64,000 nt of DNA. Source: Nitrospira sp. (lineage in GTDB: Bacteria > Nitrospirota > Nitrospiria > Nitrospirales > Nitrospiraceae). Made by a program: the position numbers and the translations under genes. The notes under the pieces are model-generated. The model searched no databases and was not told where the DNA came from. It was given only the letters and a program-made list of their open reading frames with translations. Positions 17,415 to 25,497 of the stretch are shown here, one piece after another. The stretch lies in contig VGXC01000011.1 of the NCBI GenBank assembly GCA_016873495.1, positions 22,114-86,113 on the forward strand, given 5' to 3'. The stretch's first letter is position 1; the number at the start of each line of letters is the position of its first letter.

Positions 17415-17495
17415 CCCCCCATGCCGGCCTCCGGTATGATCCGGCTCCAGTCCGCAATTCTAAATTCACAATTCGCCATTTAAAATTTTGGCGGT

Positions 17496-18530
17496 ATGAC
17501 AACCTACCGACAGGCGGGCGTGGATATCGAGGCTGGGGACGAACTCGTCCGCCGGATCACGCCGCTGGTCCGCACGACGTTCCGGCCGGAGGTGATGACG
17601 GACCTGGGCGGCTTCGGCGGCCTCTTCCGTTTCCAGGCCGAGAAATTTAAAGAGCCGGTGCTGGTGTCCGGCACCGATGGGGTGGGGACCAAGCTCAAGA
17701 TTGCTTTCCTCATGGACAAGCACGACACGGTGGGCATCGACCTGGTGGCCATGTGCGTCAACGACGTGGCGGTCAGCGGCGCCGAACCTCTGTTCTTTCT
17801 GGACTACTTCGCGACGGGGAAGCTGGCTGTTGACAAGGCCGAAGCGGTCGTGAAGGGCGTGGCCGAGGGGTGTCGGCAGGCCGGCTGCGCGCTGATCGGC
17901 GGGGAGACGGCGGAGATGCCTTCCTTCTATCCGGAAGGGGAATATGACCTGGCGGGCTTTGCCGTCGGTGTGGTGGATCGGCCCAGGATCATCGACGGGC
18001 GTGCCATCAAGCAAGGCGATGCGGTGATCGGCCTGGCCTCGACCGGCCTGCACAGCAACGGCTATTCGCTGGCGCGACGCGTGTTGCTGGACGAGGGCAA
18101 GCTGTCCCTTACGAGCAAGCCGGCCGATTTGGACCGGACATTGGGAGAAGCCTTGCTGGCGCCGACCAGAATCTATGCTAAACAGATCCTGACTTTGGCC
18201 GCTGAGTGTCACATCAAAGGCATCGCCCATATCACCGGGGGCGGATTGACCGAGAATCTGCCGCGCGTGCTGCCCGACGGCTCTGTCGCGCAATTGAAGC
18301 GTGCCGCCTGGCCCGTGCCGCCCCTGTTTGCCATGCTCGCCAAGATGGGCAAGGTGGAGCAGGAGGAAATGTACCGGGTGTTCAACATGGGCATCGGCCT
18401 GGTGCTGGTCGTGCCGGCTGAACAGGCCGATCGAGTCATCAGCCGCGCGGGTGAACTGGGAGACCGGGGCTATAAGATCGGCGAGATCGTGGCGGGACCG
18501 GCAGGGGAAAAGAGCGTCGCCTATGTCTAA
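17496..18530 (+). CDS. purM: Phosphoribosylformylglycinamidine cyclo-ligase (AIR synthetase)
   Basis: 344 residues, the normal length. It closes the imidazole ring of the purine precursor (FGAM to AIR, using ATP). [15 protein letters not shown] and [22 protein letters not shown] are the family signature motifs, and [16 protein letters not shown] marks the ATP-binding loop. Its last eight bases overlap purN, so the two purine genes are translationally coupled. The leader upstream (17441-17495) is AT-rich compared with its surroundings. Confidence 0.97.
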   Translation: MTTYRQAGVDIEAGDELVRRITPLVRTTFRPEVMTDLGGFGGLFRFQAEKFKEPVLVSGTDGVGTKLKIAFLMDKHDTVGIDLVAMCVNDVAVSGAEPLFFLDYFATGKLAVDKAEAVVKGVAEGCRQAGCALIGGETAEMPSFYPEGEYDLAGFAVGVVDRPRIIDGRAIKQGDAVIGLASTGLHSNGYSLARRVLLDEGKLSLTSKPADLDRTLGEALLAPTRIYAKQILTLAAECHIKGIAHITGGGLTENLPRVLPDGSVAQLKRAAWPVPPLFAMLAKMGKVEQEEMYRVFNMGIGLVLVVPAEQADRVISRAGELGDRGYKIGEIVAGPAGEKSVAYV

Positions 18531-19185
18531 GCTGCGGATCGGGGTTCTCGCATCCGGGCGTGGCTCCAACCTCCAGGCCATCATTGACGCGATCGAAGCT
18601 GGGACGCTCCAGGCCGAGATCGCCCTCGTCCTGTCCAATAAGCAGGATGCAGTCGCCCTGAACAGGGCCCGCAAGCACAAGATCGAAACCCATTTCCTCG
18701 ACCCCAAACCCTTCAAGGACCGTCCGGATGCGCGCGAGGCCTACGACCGGGCCATCTTGGAGGTGTTGGGGAAGCACAGGGTCGAGTTGGTCGTTCTGGC
18801 CGGCTATATGAAGATCGTGACGTCGGTCCTGATCGACGCCTATGCGAACCGGATGATGAACATCCATCCGTCGCTGCTCCCGTCCTTTCCTGGTCTGGAA
18901 GTCCAGAAGAAGGCCTTGGACTGGGGTGTGAAGATCGCCGGCTGCACCGTGCACTTCGTCACGGAAGGAGTGGACGAGGGACCGATCATCATCCAGGCTG
19001 CCGTGCCGATCCTGGAGGGAGACACGCCGGAGGCCCTGGCGGCCCGCATCCTGGTGCAGGAACACCAGCTCTATCCTCAGGCCATCCAGCTCTATGCGGA
19101 AGGGAAGCTGAAAGTGGACGGCCGGAGAGTGTTGGTCGCGGGGGGCTCGACCCAGGGCACGGCGGCGCTGATCAGCCCGGCCTGA
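18523..19185 (+). CDS. purN: Phosphoribosylglycinamide formyltransferase
   Basis: 220 residues. It transfers a formyl group from 10-formyltetrahydrofolate to GAR. The phosphate loop [11 protein letters not shown] is at the N-terminus, and [12 protein letters not shown] contains the catalytic asparagine and histidine; the later [17 protein letters not shown] is the conserved C-terminal motif with the catalytic aspartate. The ATG at 18523-18525 lies inside the last codons of purM. A tRNA gene follows 59 bases after its stop. Confidence 0.97.
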   Translation: MSKLRIGVLASGRGSNLQAIIDAIEAGTLQAEIALVLSNKQDAVALNRARKHKIETHFLDPKPFKDRPDAREAYDRAILEVLGKHRVELVVLAGYMKIVTSVLIDAYANRMMNIHPSLLPSFPGLEVQKKALDWGVKIAGCTVHFVTEGVDEGPIIIQAAVPILEGDTPEALAARILVQEHQLYPQAIQLYAEGKLKVDGRRVLVAGGSTQGTAALISPA

Positions 19186-19244
19186 GGGCGCAAGTTCCCG
19201 TGGAGAGACGGTTCGGACTCATGTATAATGGCGGGTATTCGGGT

Positions 19245-19320
19245 GGGGGGCTAGCTCAGTTGGGAGAGCACGACGTTCGCAACGTCGGGGTCGGGGGTTC
19301 AAATCCCCTGCCCTCCACCA
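19245..19320 (+). tRNA. tRNA-Ala (anticodon CGC)
   Basis: A complete 76-base cloverleaf. The acceptor arms pair (one G-U), the D arm GCTC/GAGC is intact, the anticodon stem CGACG/CGTCG encloses loop TTCGCAA with anticodon CGC, the T loop reads GTTCAAAT, and CCA is encoded (19318-19320). A TATAAT box at 19224-19229 sits about 15 bases upstream and probably belongs to its promoter. A structured repeat element begins three bases after the CCA. Confidence 0.95.
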
Positions 19321-19323
19321 TAC

Positions 19324-19475
19324 CAAGCTTCGCTTGAGCCGGCCCCTTCGATCAATTGGGGCCGGAGAGGTTTTGGGCCTCCAGTAATCAAATTCTTCGC
19401 TTGCGTGTACCGACGCGCTTTTGATTTGCGCGGCGGAGAACCCCTCCAGCAATCTTGGGGTTCTTTTCTTCGTGT
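19324..19475 (+). repeat. tRNA-trailing structured element, copy 1
   Basis: Hairpin I: CAAGC (19324-19328), loop TTC, GCTTG (19332-19336). Hairpin II: CCGGCCCC (19339-19346), 11-base loop TTCGATCAATT, GGGGCCGG (19358-19365). A linker ends in ATTCTTCGCTTGCGTG (19392-19407). Hairpin III: 19410-19418 with 19428-19436, nine pairs with one A-G mismatch. An AACCCC/GGGGTT hairpin and the T-rich tail TTCTTTTCTTCGTG end the unit. Copies with different but complementary stems follow the other two tRNA genes in the window. Confidence 0.7.
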
Positions 19476-19478
19476 GAC

Positions 19479-19545
19479 CCGCCGCGTTCAATCAACTCGC
19501 GGCGGATAGTTACTTTGCCACTGGTAATCAAATTCTTTGTAGACG
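19479..19545 (+). repeat. Extra hairpin II unit of the tRNA-trailing element
   Basis: CCGCCGCG (19479-19486), loop TTCAATCAACT, CGCGGCGG (19498-19505) is a perfect 8-pair stem. The loop is almost that of hairpin II in copy 1. The linker that follows repeats GGTAATCAAATTCTT and GACGCGT-like bases. The unit seems to be a partial tandem duplication of the element. Confidence 0.65.
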
Positions 19546-19603
19546 CGTAAGGAGTTGTCATAGTCGCCTAAAGGGTGAGCGTGGGAATAGCAGCTTAGCT
19601 TGA

Positions 19604-19641
19604 GGGACCAGTTCTCGAAAGGGGACTGGCCCTTTTATTTT
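19604..19641 (+). terminator. Rho-independent terminator-like hairpin
   Basis: GGGACCAGT and ACTGGCCC form an eight-pair stem with a bulge, followed by TTTTATTTT (19633-19641). It lies after the tRNA-Ala element and before a small gene at 19715, so it probably ends transcription from the tRNA promoter. The rest of 19546-19714 holds no recognisable gene. Confidence 0.7.
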
Positions 19642-19714
19642 AGAGGTGATCGCAGATTAGGAGGGCGGAGGGCAGCGATCAGGTCCTGAGGCTGCCGAGG
19701 AAAAAGGAGAAAAA

Positions 19715-19852
19715 ATGGCACTCGTCAAATGCCCTGAATGCGGCAAGGAGGTTTCATTATTAGCTCGGGCCTACCCGTCATGTGCTTATCCCATACTCCA
19801 GGCAAGCACGGTCATTCTTTCAAAAGAGCCCTCCAGCAGTCTGCCGGAATAA
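19715..19852 (+). CDS. Tiny zinc-ribbon protein with decayed second knuckle
   Basis: 45 residues, starting at an ATG after AAAAAGGAGA. The N-terminus MALVKCPECGKEVS matches the common bacterial zinc-ribbon opening. The family normally continues with ACPxCGYP, but here this reads AYPSCAYP, so one cysteine has become tyrosine and the glycine alanine. Zinc binding by a complete ribbon is therefore unlikely. The gene may be a remnant of a longer zinc-ribbon membrane protein, and the next gene encodes such a membrane part. Confidence 0.55.
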   Translation: MALVKCPECGKEVSLLARAYPSCAYPILQASTVILSKEPSSSLPE

Positions 19853-19876
19853 TCCAAAGTGACAGGCGAAACAGCC

Positions 19877-20107
19877 ATGCGATTTCGCAACCCAGCAACC
19901 GGCCAGATCGTCGAGATCACCAATCCATTTTTATGGGCACTTCTCTTTGGTCGCTTTTATTGGGCGAAACATGAAGCATGGATCGGTGTCATATTAGGTG
20001 TCCTGGCGGCCTTCATGACATTCGGACTTTCTTGGTTCATTGCCCCTATCTTCGCTCAACTCGTGCTGCGCCATCGGTATCTCCACAATGGCTGGCAAGA
20101 AGCCTAA
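19877..20107 (+). CDS. Small two-helix membrane protein
   Basis: 76 residues. Two hydrophobic stretches (about 18-32, NPFLWALLFGRFYWA, and 36-62, WIGVILGVLAAFMTFGLSWFIAPIFA) predict a small inner-membrane protein. The pattern NPxTGxxxEITNPFLWALLFG is seen in short bacterial membrane proteins of unknown role. It starts 24 bases after the decayed zinc-ribbon gene. It is possible that the two were once one zinc-ribbon plus membrane protein; this is an inference from order only. Confidence 0.6.
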   Translation: MRFRNPATGQIVEITNPFLWALLFGRFYWAKHEAWIGVILGVLAAFMTFGLSWFIAPIFAQLVLRHRYLHNGWQEA

Positions 20108-20235
20108 ATAGGCCCCTCATTCCTCTCCCCCTTCATCCCCCGCTCCCTCACCGGCGACCGGTAGGCCTTGAGGTTGGCGAATAACTGCCTCGGCTTGGCG
20201 GCATCGATCACCTGCGCCTGACTGCGGCGAAGTTC
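20104..20235 (-). pseudogene. 3'-end fragment of a LOG-family gene
   Basis: The minus strand reads VIDAAKPRQLFANLKAYRSPVRERGMKGE in one frame up to a TAG at 20104-20106. This matches the C-terminus of the intact LOG protein at 21612-22193 (VIEAKEPEQLLASLQAYRSPVTERWMKRGE). No start or upstream domain is present, so only the tail of a second, diverged copy remains. The nucleotide match is best around the shared TCACCGGCGACCGGTA (20148-20163 and 21644-21659). The DUF4143 ATPase lies between the two copies. Confidence 0.75.
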
Positions 20236-20288
20236 TGCGGGTCGGTCGGAAATCCGTGCGGCACGGTCATGAGGCGGATTGTTCTGGT

Positions 20289-21452
20289 TCAGTCAGCGGA
20301 CGGCTTGGCTGGGCCGGGCATGACGGCTCGAATCAGGCCTGGAAGACTCGAAATCATGATCGTGAGGTCGTCGGTTCGGCGCGTGTAGGTCCGCTCCACG
20401 TCGTGGGCGACGATGCGAAGGTCGGCCTTCGGATATTGATGCGCGAAGGCTTTGAGGTTGGTCGCGTCCACATCTGCAGCGGACCACTTGCACTCCACCG
20501 CGATCGGCGGCTTGCCCCGTCGCGAGAGAATCAGGTCGACCTCATGCCCTCGCTTGTCTCGCCAGTAGCCGATGCGACGGGTTTGGAGGTGCGCGTGCAG
20601 TTCGTTGAGGACGAGGTGCTCCCACAACAGACCCAAGTCTTCCGAGCGGAGAGCCTCCCATCCTCGGTACGCACAGACGAATCCCGTGTCGAACGCATAG
20701 ACTTTGGGGGCGGCCACGATTTCTGTCGGGCGATGGGTTGAAAACGGGCGCAGCACATGGACGAGATAGGTGGATTCGAGGACGGCGAGGTAGTTCACGA
20801 TCGTTTGGCGGCTGACTTCACAGGCGCGGGTAAAGCGCGTGGCCTCGAACAACCCTCCGCTCTGGGCAAACAGGAGCTCGGCGAATCGTTCGAAGGAATG
20901 CCGACGCTCCAAACGGAAGAGCGTCTGCACATCTTTCGCCCAATACGAATCCATCCATTCTTGGAACGCCTGCTCGGGAAGAGGCGACGACATGAAGAAC
21001 GGCGGGAGCCCGCCGTGCAGCAGACGGTGGCGAATGTCGTCATGGCCGAATGGCGCCAAGTCCGCCAAGATCATGGGCGTGAGCCAGACGTCGGCTTTCC
21101 GGCCCGTCAAGGTGTCGCGAAATTTGGCCGAGGCGCCCAGCACCGATGAGCCGGTCGCGATCACTTTGGTCGTCGGGTAGTGGTCTGCGGCGATCTTGAG
21201 CAACTCGGACGGATTGGCCAGACGGTGGACTTCATCCAGGATGACCCGTCGTCCCCGATGTTGATCAAGAAAGGCCTGCGGATCGTCCAGCATGCGCCGG
21301 ATGCGCGGCAGTTCACAGTCAAGGTACTCGCTGTTGGGCAGGGATTGGCAGAGAGACGTTTTCCCCACCCGACGGACACCGGAGAGCCAGAGCAACGATC
21401 GCTTGCCCCAGGCCTGCTCGATTCGCGCTTGCCACCACGTTCGCTGCACCAT
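20289..21452 (-). CDS. AAA ATPase with DUF4143 domain
   Basis: 387 residues. N-terminal ATPase domain with Walker A GVRRVGKTSL (about 25-34), Walker B VILDEVHRL (about 70-78) and sensor region IATGSSVLG. The C-terminal DUF4143 portion ends in a restriction-endonuclease-like motif, RGHEVDLILSRRGKPPIAVECK. Such ATPases are widespread in bacteria and archaea, often mobile, and their function is not settled. The gene is in the minus orientation directly downstream of an intact LOG gene, with a LOG 3' fragment on its far side. Confidence 0.88.
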   Translation of the reverse strand: MVQRTWWQARIEQAWGKRSLLWLSGVRRVGKTSLCQSLPNSEYLDCELPRIRRMLDDPQAFLDQHRGRRVILDEVHRLANPSELLKIAADHYPTTKVIATGSSVLGASAKFRDTLTGRKADVWLTPMILADLAPFGHDDIRHRLLHGGLPPFFMSSPLPEQAFQEWMDSYWAKDVQTLFRLERRHSFERFAELLFAQSGGLFEATRFTRACEVSRQTIVNYLAVLESTYLVHVLRPFSTHRPTEIVAAPKVYAFDTGFVCAYRGWEALRSEDLGLLWEHLVLNELHAHLQTRRIGYWRDKRGHEVDLILSRRGKPPIAVECKWSAADVDATNLKAFAHQYPKADLRIVAHDVERTYTRRTDDLTIMISSLPGLIRAVMPGPAKPSAD

Positions 21453-21611
21453 CGGCGTCTAGCTTAGCGTAAAGTGATGCCAAACGCAAATTTGATGGCG
21501 TTTAGATTTTTTTCCAGCAGGTGACTTTCCTCTTTCGGCCAGGCCGGCGGTAGAGCGGGCGGAGAGGTTGTCGGATTCCAGCAGTCGCTTCCCTGCACTG
21601 TGTGCCGGTAC

Positions 21612-22193
21612 TCAGCTCTCTCCCCTCTTCATCCATCTTTCCGTCACCGGCGACCGGTAAGCCTGAAGGCTGGCGAGTAACTGCTCTGGCTCCTTGGCTT
21701 CGATCACCAGGGTTCCCATGGTCTGACTCAGAAATCCCTCGGCCACTTGCCGGTCGAGTTGGGCGAGCAGGGGATCGTAGAACCCGGCGACGTTTAAGAG
21801 CCCGCAAGGCTTCCGGTGCAGGCCCAGTTGCGCCCAGGTGACCACTTCGCAGAATTCCTCCAAGGTGCCATATCCGCCGGGCAGGGCGATAAAGGCGTCG
21901 GACAGTTCCGCCATTAGGGCCTTGCGTTCGTGCATGGAGCGGACGACCCGGAGGTCGGTGACGCGGGGATGGGCGATTTCCTGGATGGTCAGGGCATGGG
22001 GAATGACGCCGGTCACTGTTCCTCCTGCGTCCAAGACCGCATCGGCCAGGAGTTTCATCAGCCCGATCCCGCCCCCTCCATAGATCAGCCCGATCCCTTC
22101 GCGGGCCAGCAAACCGCCCAAGGCCTTGGCTGCCTCTGCATAGGCGGGACTGGTGCCTTCCCTGGAGCCGCAAAAGACGCAGATCCGCTTCAT
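21612..22193 (-). CDS. LOG-family protein (cytokinin riboside monophosphate phosphoribohydrolase-like)
   Basis: 193 residues. The fold is the lysine-decarboxylase-like Rossmann family, with VFCGSREG, IYGGGGIGLM and the active-site signature PGGYGTLEE. Family members cleave the N-glycosidic bond of nucleoside 5'-monophosphates. Bacterial members near core genes are usually called TIGR00730/YgdH-like. Its last ~45 codons are represented again as a broken copy at 20104-20235. The start MKRICVFCG is typical of the family. Confidence 0.93.
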   Translation of the reverse strand: MKRICVFCGSREGTSPAYAEAAKALGGLLAREGIGLIYGGGGIGLMKLLADAVLDAGGTVTGVIPHALTIQEIAHPRVTDLRVVRSMHERKALMAELSDAFIALPGGYGTLEEFCEVVTWAQLGLHRKPCGLLNVAGFYDPLLAQLDRQVAEGFLSQTMGTLVIEAKEPEQLLASLQAYRSPVTERWMKRGES

Positions 22194-22247
22194 GGATGTG
22201 CCGTAGAAACTGAAAAGAGGTTATGGAGAAGCACAGTCGGGGAGAGA

Positions 22248-22694
22248 CTATGTGAGTTTGGCGCGGACCAGGTCGCTGATCTGTTTGCCGTCCACCGTCT
22301 GGCCGGCCAGCTTGGCCATGACGGCTTTCATGACGGTGCCCATGTCCTTGGGCGAGGTGGCGCCGGTCTCCTGGATCGCCGCCGAGACCGCCTGCGCGAT
22401 TTCGTCCGCCGAGAGAGCCTTGGGCAGGTAGGCTTCGATGATGGCGATCTCTTTGAGCTCTTTGCCGGCCAGATCGTCCCGCTTGGCTTTCTGATACTGC
22501 TCAACCGACTCTTTGCGCTGCTTGATCAGCGTCGTCATGATGCGGCTGAGGTCCGCGTCGTCCAGGTCCTTCTTGAGTTCGATCTCCTTGTTCAGCGCCG
22601 CGGCCTTGATCATGCGGATCACGTCCATGCGGAGCTGGTCCTTGCTCTTCATGGCTTGCTTGAGGTCTTCCGAGAGGCGGTCGAACAGCGACAT
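22248..22694 (-). CDS. yqeY: GatB/YqeY domain protein
   Basis: 148 residues, the normal length for stand-alone YqeY. It starts with SLFDRLSEDLKQAMKSKDQLRMDVIRMI and ends with the helical ISDLVRAKL. The central segment LPKALSADEIAQAVSAAIQETGATSPKDMGTVMKAVM matches the family. The domain resembles the tail of the GatB subunit, which binds tRNA, and the function of the free form is not established. It sits 12 bases downstream of a secreted copper-protein-like gene. Confidence 0.92.
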   Translation of the reverse strand: MSLFDRLSEDLKQAMKSKDQLRMDVIRMIKAAALNKEIELKKDLDDADLSRIMTTLIKQRKESVEQYQKAKRDDLAGKELKEIAIIEAYLPKALSADEIAQAVSAAIQETGATSPKDMGTVMKAVMAKLAGQTVDGKQISDLVRAKLT

Positions 22695-22705
22695 GGACGT
22701 CTCCT

Positions 22706-23701
22706 TCAGTGTGACGACGCCGACGTATCGCCCGGGCAGGTCCCTGGCGTCATGTAGAGCAGATAGTTGCCCATACCATGCCCCTCCTCCGGGTTGTGCA
22801 AGGGACGATGGTAGACCATGGTCATCTCATAGTCGTCCTTGGTGTTCACGGAAAAGCCGCGATCGTCTTTGAAGACTTGATGGGGTTGGAAGGCCCGGAA
22901 GTTGCCGTCCAGTTCGACGTCCGGCACGGTCCGGAGCAGCGTCTTCTTGGTGGTCTTGTTGTCCAGCGCGATCAGCAGCAATTGATCGTGGCCGTGGGGG
23001 TAGGCGAACTTCACGCAGCCGTCCATGTTGAACTTGAGCGGAGCCGACTGCACCTGCAAGCCTGGGTTGATGATGATCCCCTCGTCGGTCTGGTTGGGGC
23101 CCCGTTGATCGAACTTGCTGTAACAGACGACGTTGACGCCGACCTGATACACGTCCATGTCCTGCACGGGCGCCCCTTCCGGGGCCAGCTCGATCGTGAA
23201 GGTGGCCATGACGTCCTTGGTGGGCAGGGCCTTGTGGTAGAAGGCCACCACGACCATCAGCTTCTTGTCCTTTTCAAGCCTGACCCCGTAGCCGGCGGGA
23301 AACTTCGTTTCGGTCATTTCCATGCCGGCGCCGGCAAAGAACAGCGGCTCGCCCGGACAGGACACGCTGTCCTTGTCGAGGTTCATCAGCAGGACGTGGT
23401 GGAGCCACTGGCGCGGCAGGGGCTTCCCGTCCTTCGTGAAGATGGCCGACTTGTAGCCGATCATATGGCGATCCTTGACGACCTGAAAGATATGTTTGGG
23501 GATGCTGGCGGCCAGGTCGCCGTCGTGGCCGGTCGGCAGGTCCATCGGCCCGAAGGTGAGGGTCAGAGTATTGCCCTCCAGGGTGACCGTAGTTTTTTCT
23601 TCCAGAGAGGGGGCGTGTCCACCGTGCTGGTGGTTGCCGTCTGCCAGCGCGGGGCCGGCCACAATCAGGCTGAGCATTAGTGTTAGGGTAACCAGCTTCA
23701 T
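22706..23701 (-). CDS. Secreted protein with PHM/DBM-like copper ligand pattern
   Basis: 331 residues with a signal peptide (1-20) and a His-rich mature start (NHQHGGH). In peptidylglycine monooxygenase the first copper has three His (HH...H) and the second His-x-His...Met. Here HHVLLM supplies His101-His102, VVAFYH supplies His156, PHGHD supplies His236 and His238, and GHGMGNYLLYM supplies Met310. The order and the spacings (about 55, 80 and 72 residues) resemble the family's (about 65, 70 and 70). I infer a two-domain copper type-II monooxygenase fold; catalysis is unproven. Neighbours are a TPR protein and a SnoaL-like protein, both exported. Confidence 0.6.
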   Translation of the reverse strand: MKLVTLTLMLSLIVAGPALADGNHQHGGHAPSLEEKTTVTLEGNTLTLTFGPMDLPTGHDGDLAASIPKHIFQVVKDRHMIGYKSAIFTKDGKPLPRQWLHHVLLMNLDKDSVSCPGEPLFFAGAGMEMTETKFPAGYGVRLEKDKKLMVVVAFYHKALPTKDVMATFTIELAPEGAPVQDMDVYQVGVNVVCYSKFDQRGPNQTDEGIIINPGLQVQSAPLKFNMDGCVKFAYPHGHDQLLLIALDNKTTKKTLLRTVPDVELDGNFRAFQPHQVFKDDRGFSVNTKDDYEMTMVYHRPLHNPEEGHGMGNYLLYMTPGTCPGDTSASSH

Positions 23702-23733
23702 AGGTTAGGAACTCCTCGTGTGAGACCGTTCGC

Positions 23734-24459
23734 TTACTTGGCGTTGGCTCCGACAGATTCTCCCGGCTTCAACGTGGCCAGGAGTTTTTCCGCTTCTGGA
23801 CGGTACCGGCGGGCCCAGGCATAGGCGTCGCTCGGATGGTCCATCGCGATGATCGCTTGAAGTTCGCGTTTCGCCGAATCCGGGTCGCGGCGTTTGACGT
23901 ACATCTTGGCCAAGTCCAGCCGGGCATGGGAATAGCTGGGGTCGATGGACACGGCTTTCTTCAGGTAGTCGAGGGCGACGGCTTGGTTGCCGCCCAGGAA
24001 CTGGGGCAATTCTTCCAGCATCATGCCGGCCATGTGGAGCGCGGCCACGTGATCCTTTTGCAGCTCCAGCGCTCGCTTTGCATGGGTCTTGATGTCGTCC
24101 AGCGCCATGAGTGAGGCGGCGATGCCCTTCGTATCCGCGGCGCTGCCCATGTTGGCGGCGTAAAGGTAGTGCGCCTCCGCATTTTTGTCATCCAGTTCTA
24201 TGGCGCGCTTGGCGAGGCGCGCGCCTTCCTCGAAAGCCGCCAACTTCCGCGGCTTCTCGGTGTAGAGCTCTTCGCCGATGTCGAGGTAGAGGCCGGCCAA
24301 TTGGATGAGCAGCTTGGGGTCTGAGGACTCCTGGGCCTTGGCGTCCAGGAGTAGTTTCAGGTCCTTCTCCAACGACTGGGGATAATCGGGCGGCGGCGCC
24401 GGCGGTTGAGCGGCCGACGGGAGCGCCAGCCACACAAGCAGCGTGCAGACGAGGAGCAA
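23734..24459 (-). CDS. Exported TPR protein
   Basis: About 241 residues, starting at a TTG codon in the only frame that gives a signal peptide (LLVCTLLVWLALPSAAQ). Residues 50-215 hold several TPR-like helix pairs (LLIQLAGLYLDIGEELY, AHYLYAANMGSAADTKG, HARLDLAKMYVKRRDPDSAKRELQ). TPR domains mediate protein-protein contact, so a periplasmic scaffold role is plausible. The start codon is uncertain, since no clear ribosome binding site precedes it. It lies 32 bases upstream of the PHM-like gene on the same strand. Confidence 0.78.
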   Translation of the reverse strand: MLLVCTLLVWLALPSAAQPPAPPPDYPQSLEKDLKLLLDAKAQESSDPKLLIQLAGLYLDIGEELYTEKPRKLAAFEEGARLAKRAIELDDKNAEAHYLYAANMGSAADTKGIAASLMALDDIKTHAKRALELQKDHVAALHMAGMMLEELPQFLGGNQAVALDYLKKAVSIDPSYSHARLDLAKMYVKRRDPDSAKRELQAIIAMDHPSDAYAWARRYRPEAEKLLATLKPGESVGANAK

Positions 24460-24543
24460 CCTCAGCGAACAAGGTCCGGGACTGGTGGGGGCTGGTTTTA
24501 TATTGCGCTCCGGCTGCCGAGTGTCAACGAGACGGTCGGTTCC

Positions 24544-25074
24544 TTACTTCAAAGACGGAAACGCCTGGTTGCTGCTCGATGTGCCCGGTGTGATGGACAC
24601 CTCGCTGCGGAAGGACTCATGGAACGTCACCAGCATCCACTGTCCGTTGCGCCGCTCCATGATGCCGGTCTCGCGCAGGGGGAGGAGCATCCGCACTTCC
24701 TCTTTGCCGCTGCCGAGGTAGCGAATGTAGTCCAGCTCCATCGAAAACCAGGCGGTCTCGCCGCGCGTCCAGACCTTCAGCTCGGTGATCGGAATCTCGA
24801 TGCGCATGGCGTCCTTGAACTCGGTCTCCATGTCGCGGGAAAAGTCCGCCCACCCGACGTATTTTCGCCCTTCGATTGTGTAACTCACGATATCGTCGTC
24901 ATGAGCCATGAACTTGGCAATCGTGGCCATATCCTTGTTCTCGTTCGCCCGCACCAGCGCCCGCAGGACGCCTTCCGGAGTCGTGAAATCAGCCGTATAG
25001 CCGGTCGTTGCACAGAGCAGGATGAGAACAGAGAGGGCAATTAAGGTTCGGGTTCGGCAGGTCGGGAACATCAA
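24544..25074 (-). CDS. Exported SnoaL/NTF2-like protein
   Basis: 176 residues with a signal peptide (LIALSVLILLCATTGYTA). The mature part has the NTF2-fold pattern of one long helix (TTPEGVLRALVRANENKDMATIAKFMAHDD), a YVGWADFSRD segment and three strands ending RNGQWMLVTFHES. Related proteins act as ketosteroid-isomerase-like enzymes or simple binding proteins; no catalytic residues are clear. It is the first of four same-strand genes ending in yqeY. Confidence 0.75.
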   Translation of the reverse strand: MMFPTCRTRTLIALSVLILLCATTGYTADFTTPEGVLRALVRANENKDMATIAKFMAHDDDIVSYTIEGRKYVGWADFSRDMETEFKDAMRIEIPITELKVWTRGETAWFSMELDYIRYLGSGKEEVRMLLPLRETGIMERRNGQWMLVTFHESFRSEVSITPGTSSSNQAFPSLK

Positions 25075-25278
25075 GAGCCTCCGTCGGCGGGCTCAAGGAG
25101 GCCCTCAAGATGGCTTCACGTTACACGCGGGCGCGGTCCCTTGTCAATGGGTTGCAGCTGTTCGGGACTGGATGGTGAGGAGCGGACGGGGCGCTGGCAA
25201 GTCCGAGGCAGGTGTTGCATAATAGTCCCGCTGGGCTTGGGTATCGCATTGCGCATGGCAATTGAAGGAGGAAGCGTC

Positions 25279-25473
25279 ATGGACAGAGCGGAGCGTCTGA
25301 TCGGACTGTTGGCCACGGCGGTGATGCTTGGAAGTCTGTCGCTCGTCGGTTGCGCAGCGCCTCCCCCGCCGATCCCCCAGAAGGACATACGGAACCATGC
25401 CGATCAATTCAACGAGAAGATGAAGCAGGAGGAAGGGGAGAAGGGGCAGCCGCCCCACGGCATGATGCACTAA
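25279..25473 (+). CDS. Small lipoprotein
   Basis: 64 residues. The ATG at 25279 follows GAAGGAGGAAGC, a strong ribosome binding site. The N-terminus has a hydrophobic stretch and the lipobox LVGC (Cys25), so lipid attachment is expected. The 39-residue mature tail is proline- and charge-rich and ends HGMMH, which could bind a metal weakly. No family is recognised. Confidence 0.7.
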   Translation: MDRAERLIGLLATAVMLGSLSLVGCAAPPPPIPQKDIRNHADQFNEKMKQEEGEKGQPPHGMMH

Positions 25474-25497
25474 CCCGGTCTGAATCGCCCAGGGTTA
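25471..25497. terminator. Bidirectional hairpin between convergent genes
   Basis: TAACCC (25471-25476) and GGGTTA (25492-25497) form a short stem that includes the stop codons of both the small lipoprotein gene and the MFS gene. There is no T-tract, so it may be a weak bidirectional terminator. Confidence 0.35.

Noticed and set aside
19219..19491. Minus-strand 90-residue frame over tRNA-Ala
   Set aside because: The peptide contains the antisense-of-tRNA pattern GDLNPRPRRCERRALPTELAP, a common artefact of tRNA genes.
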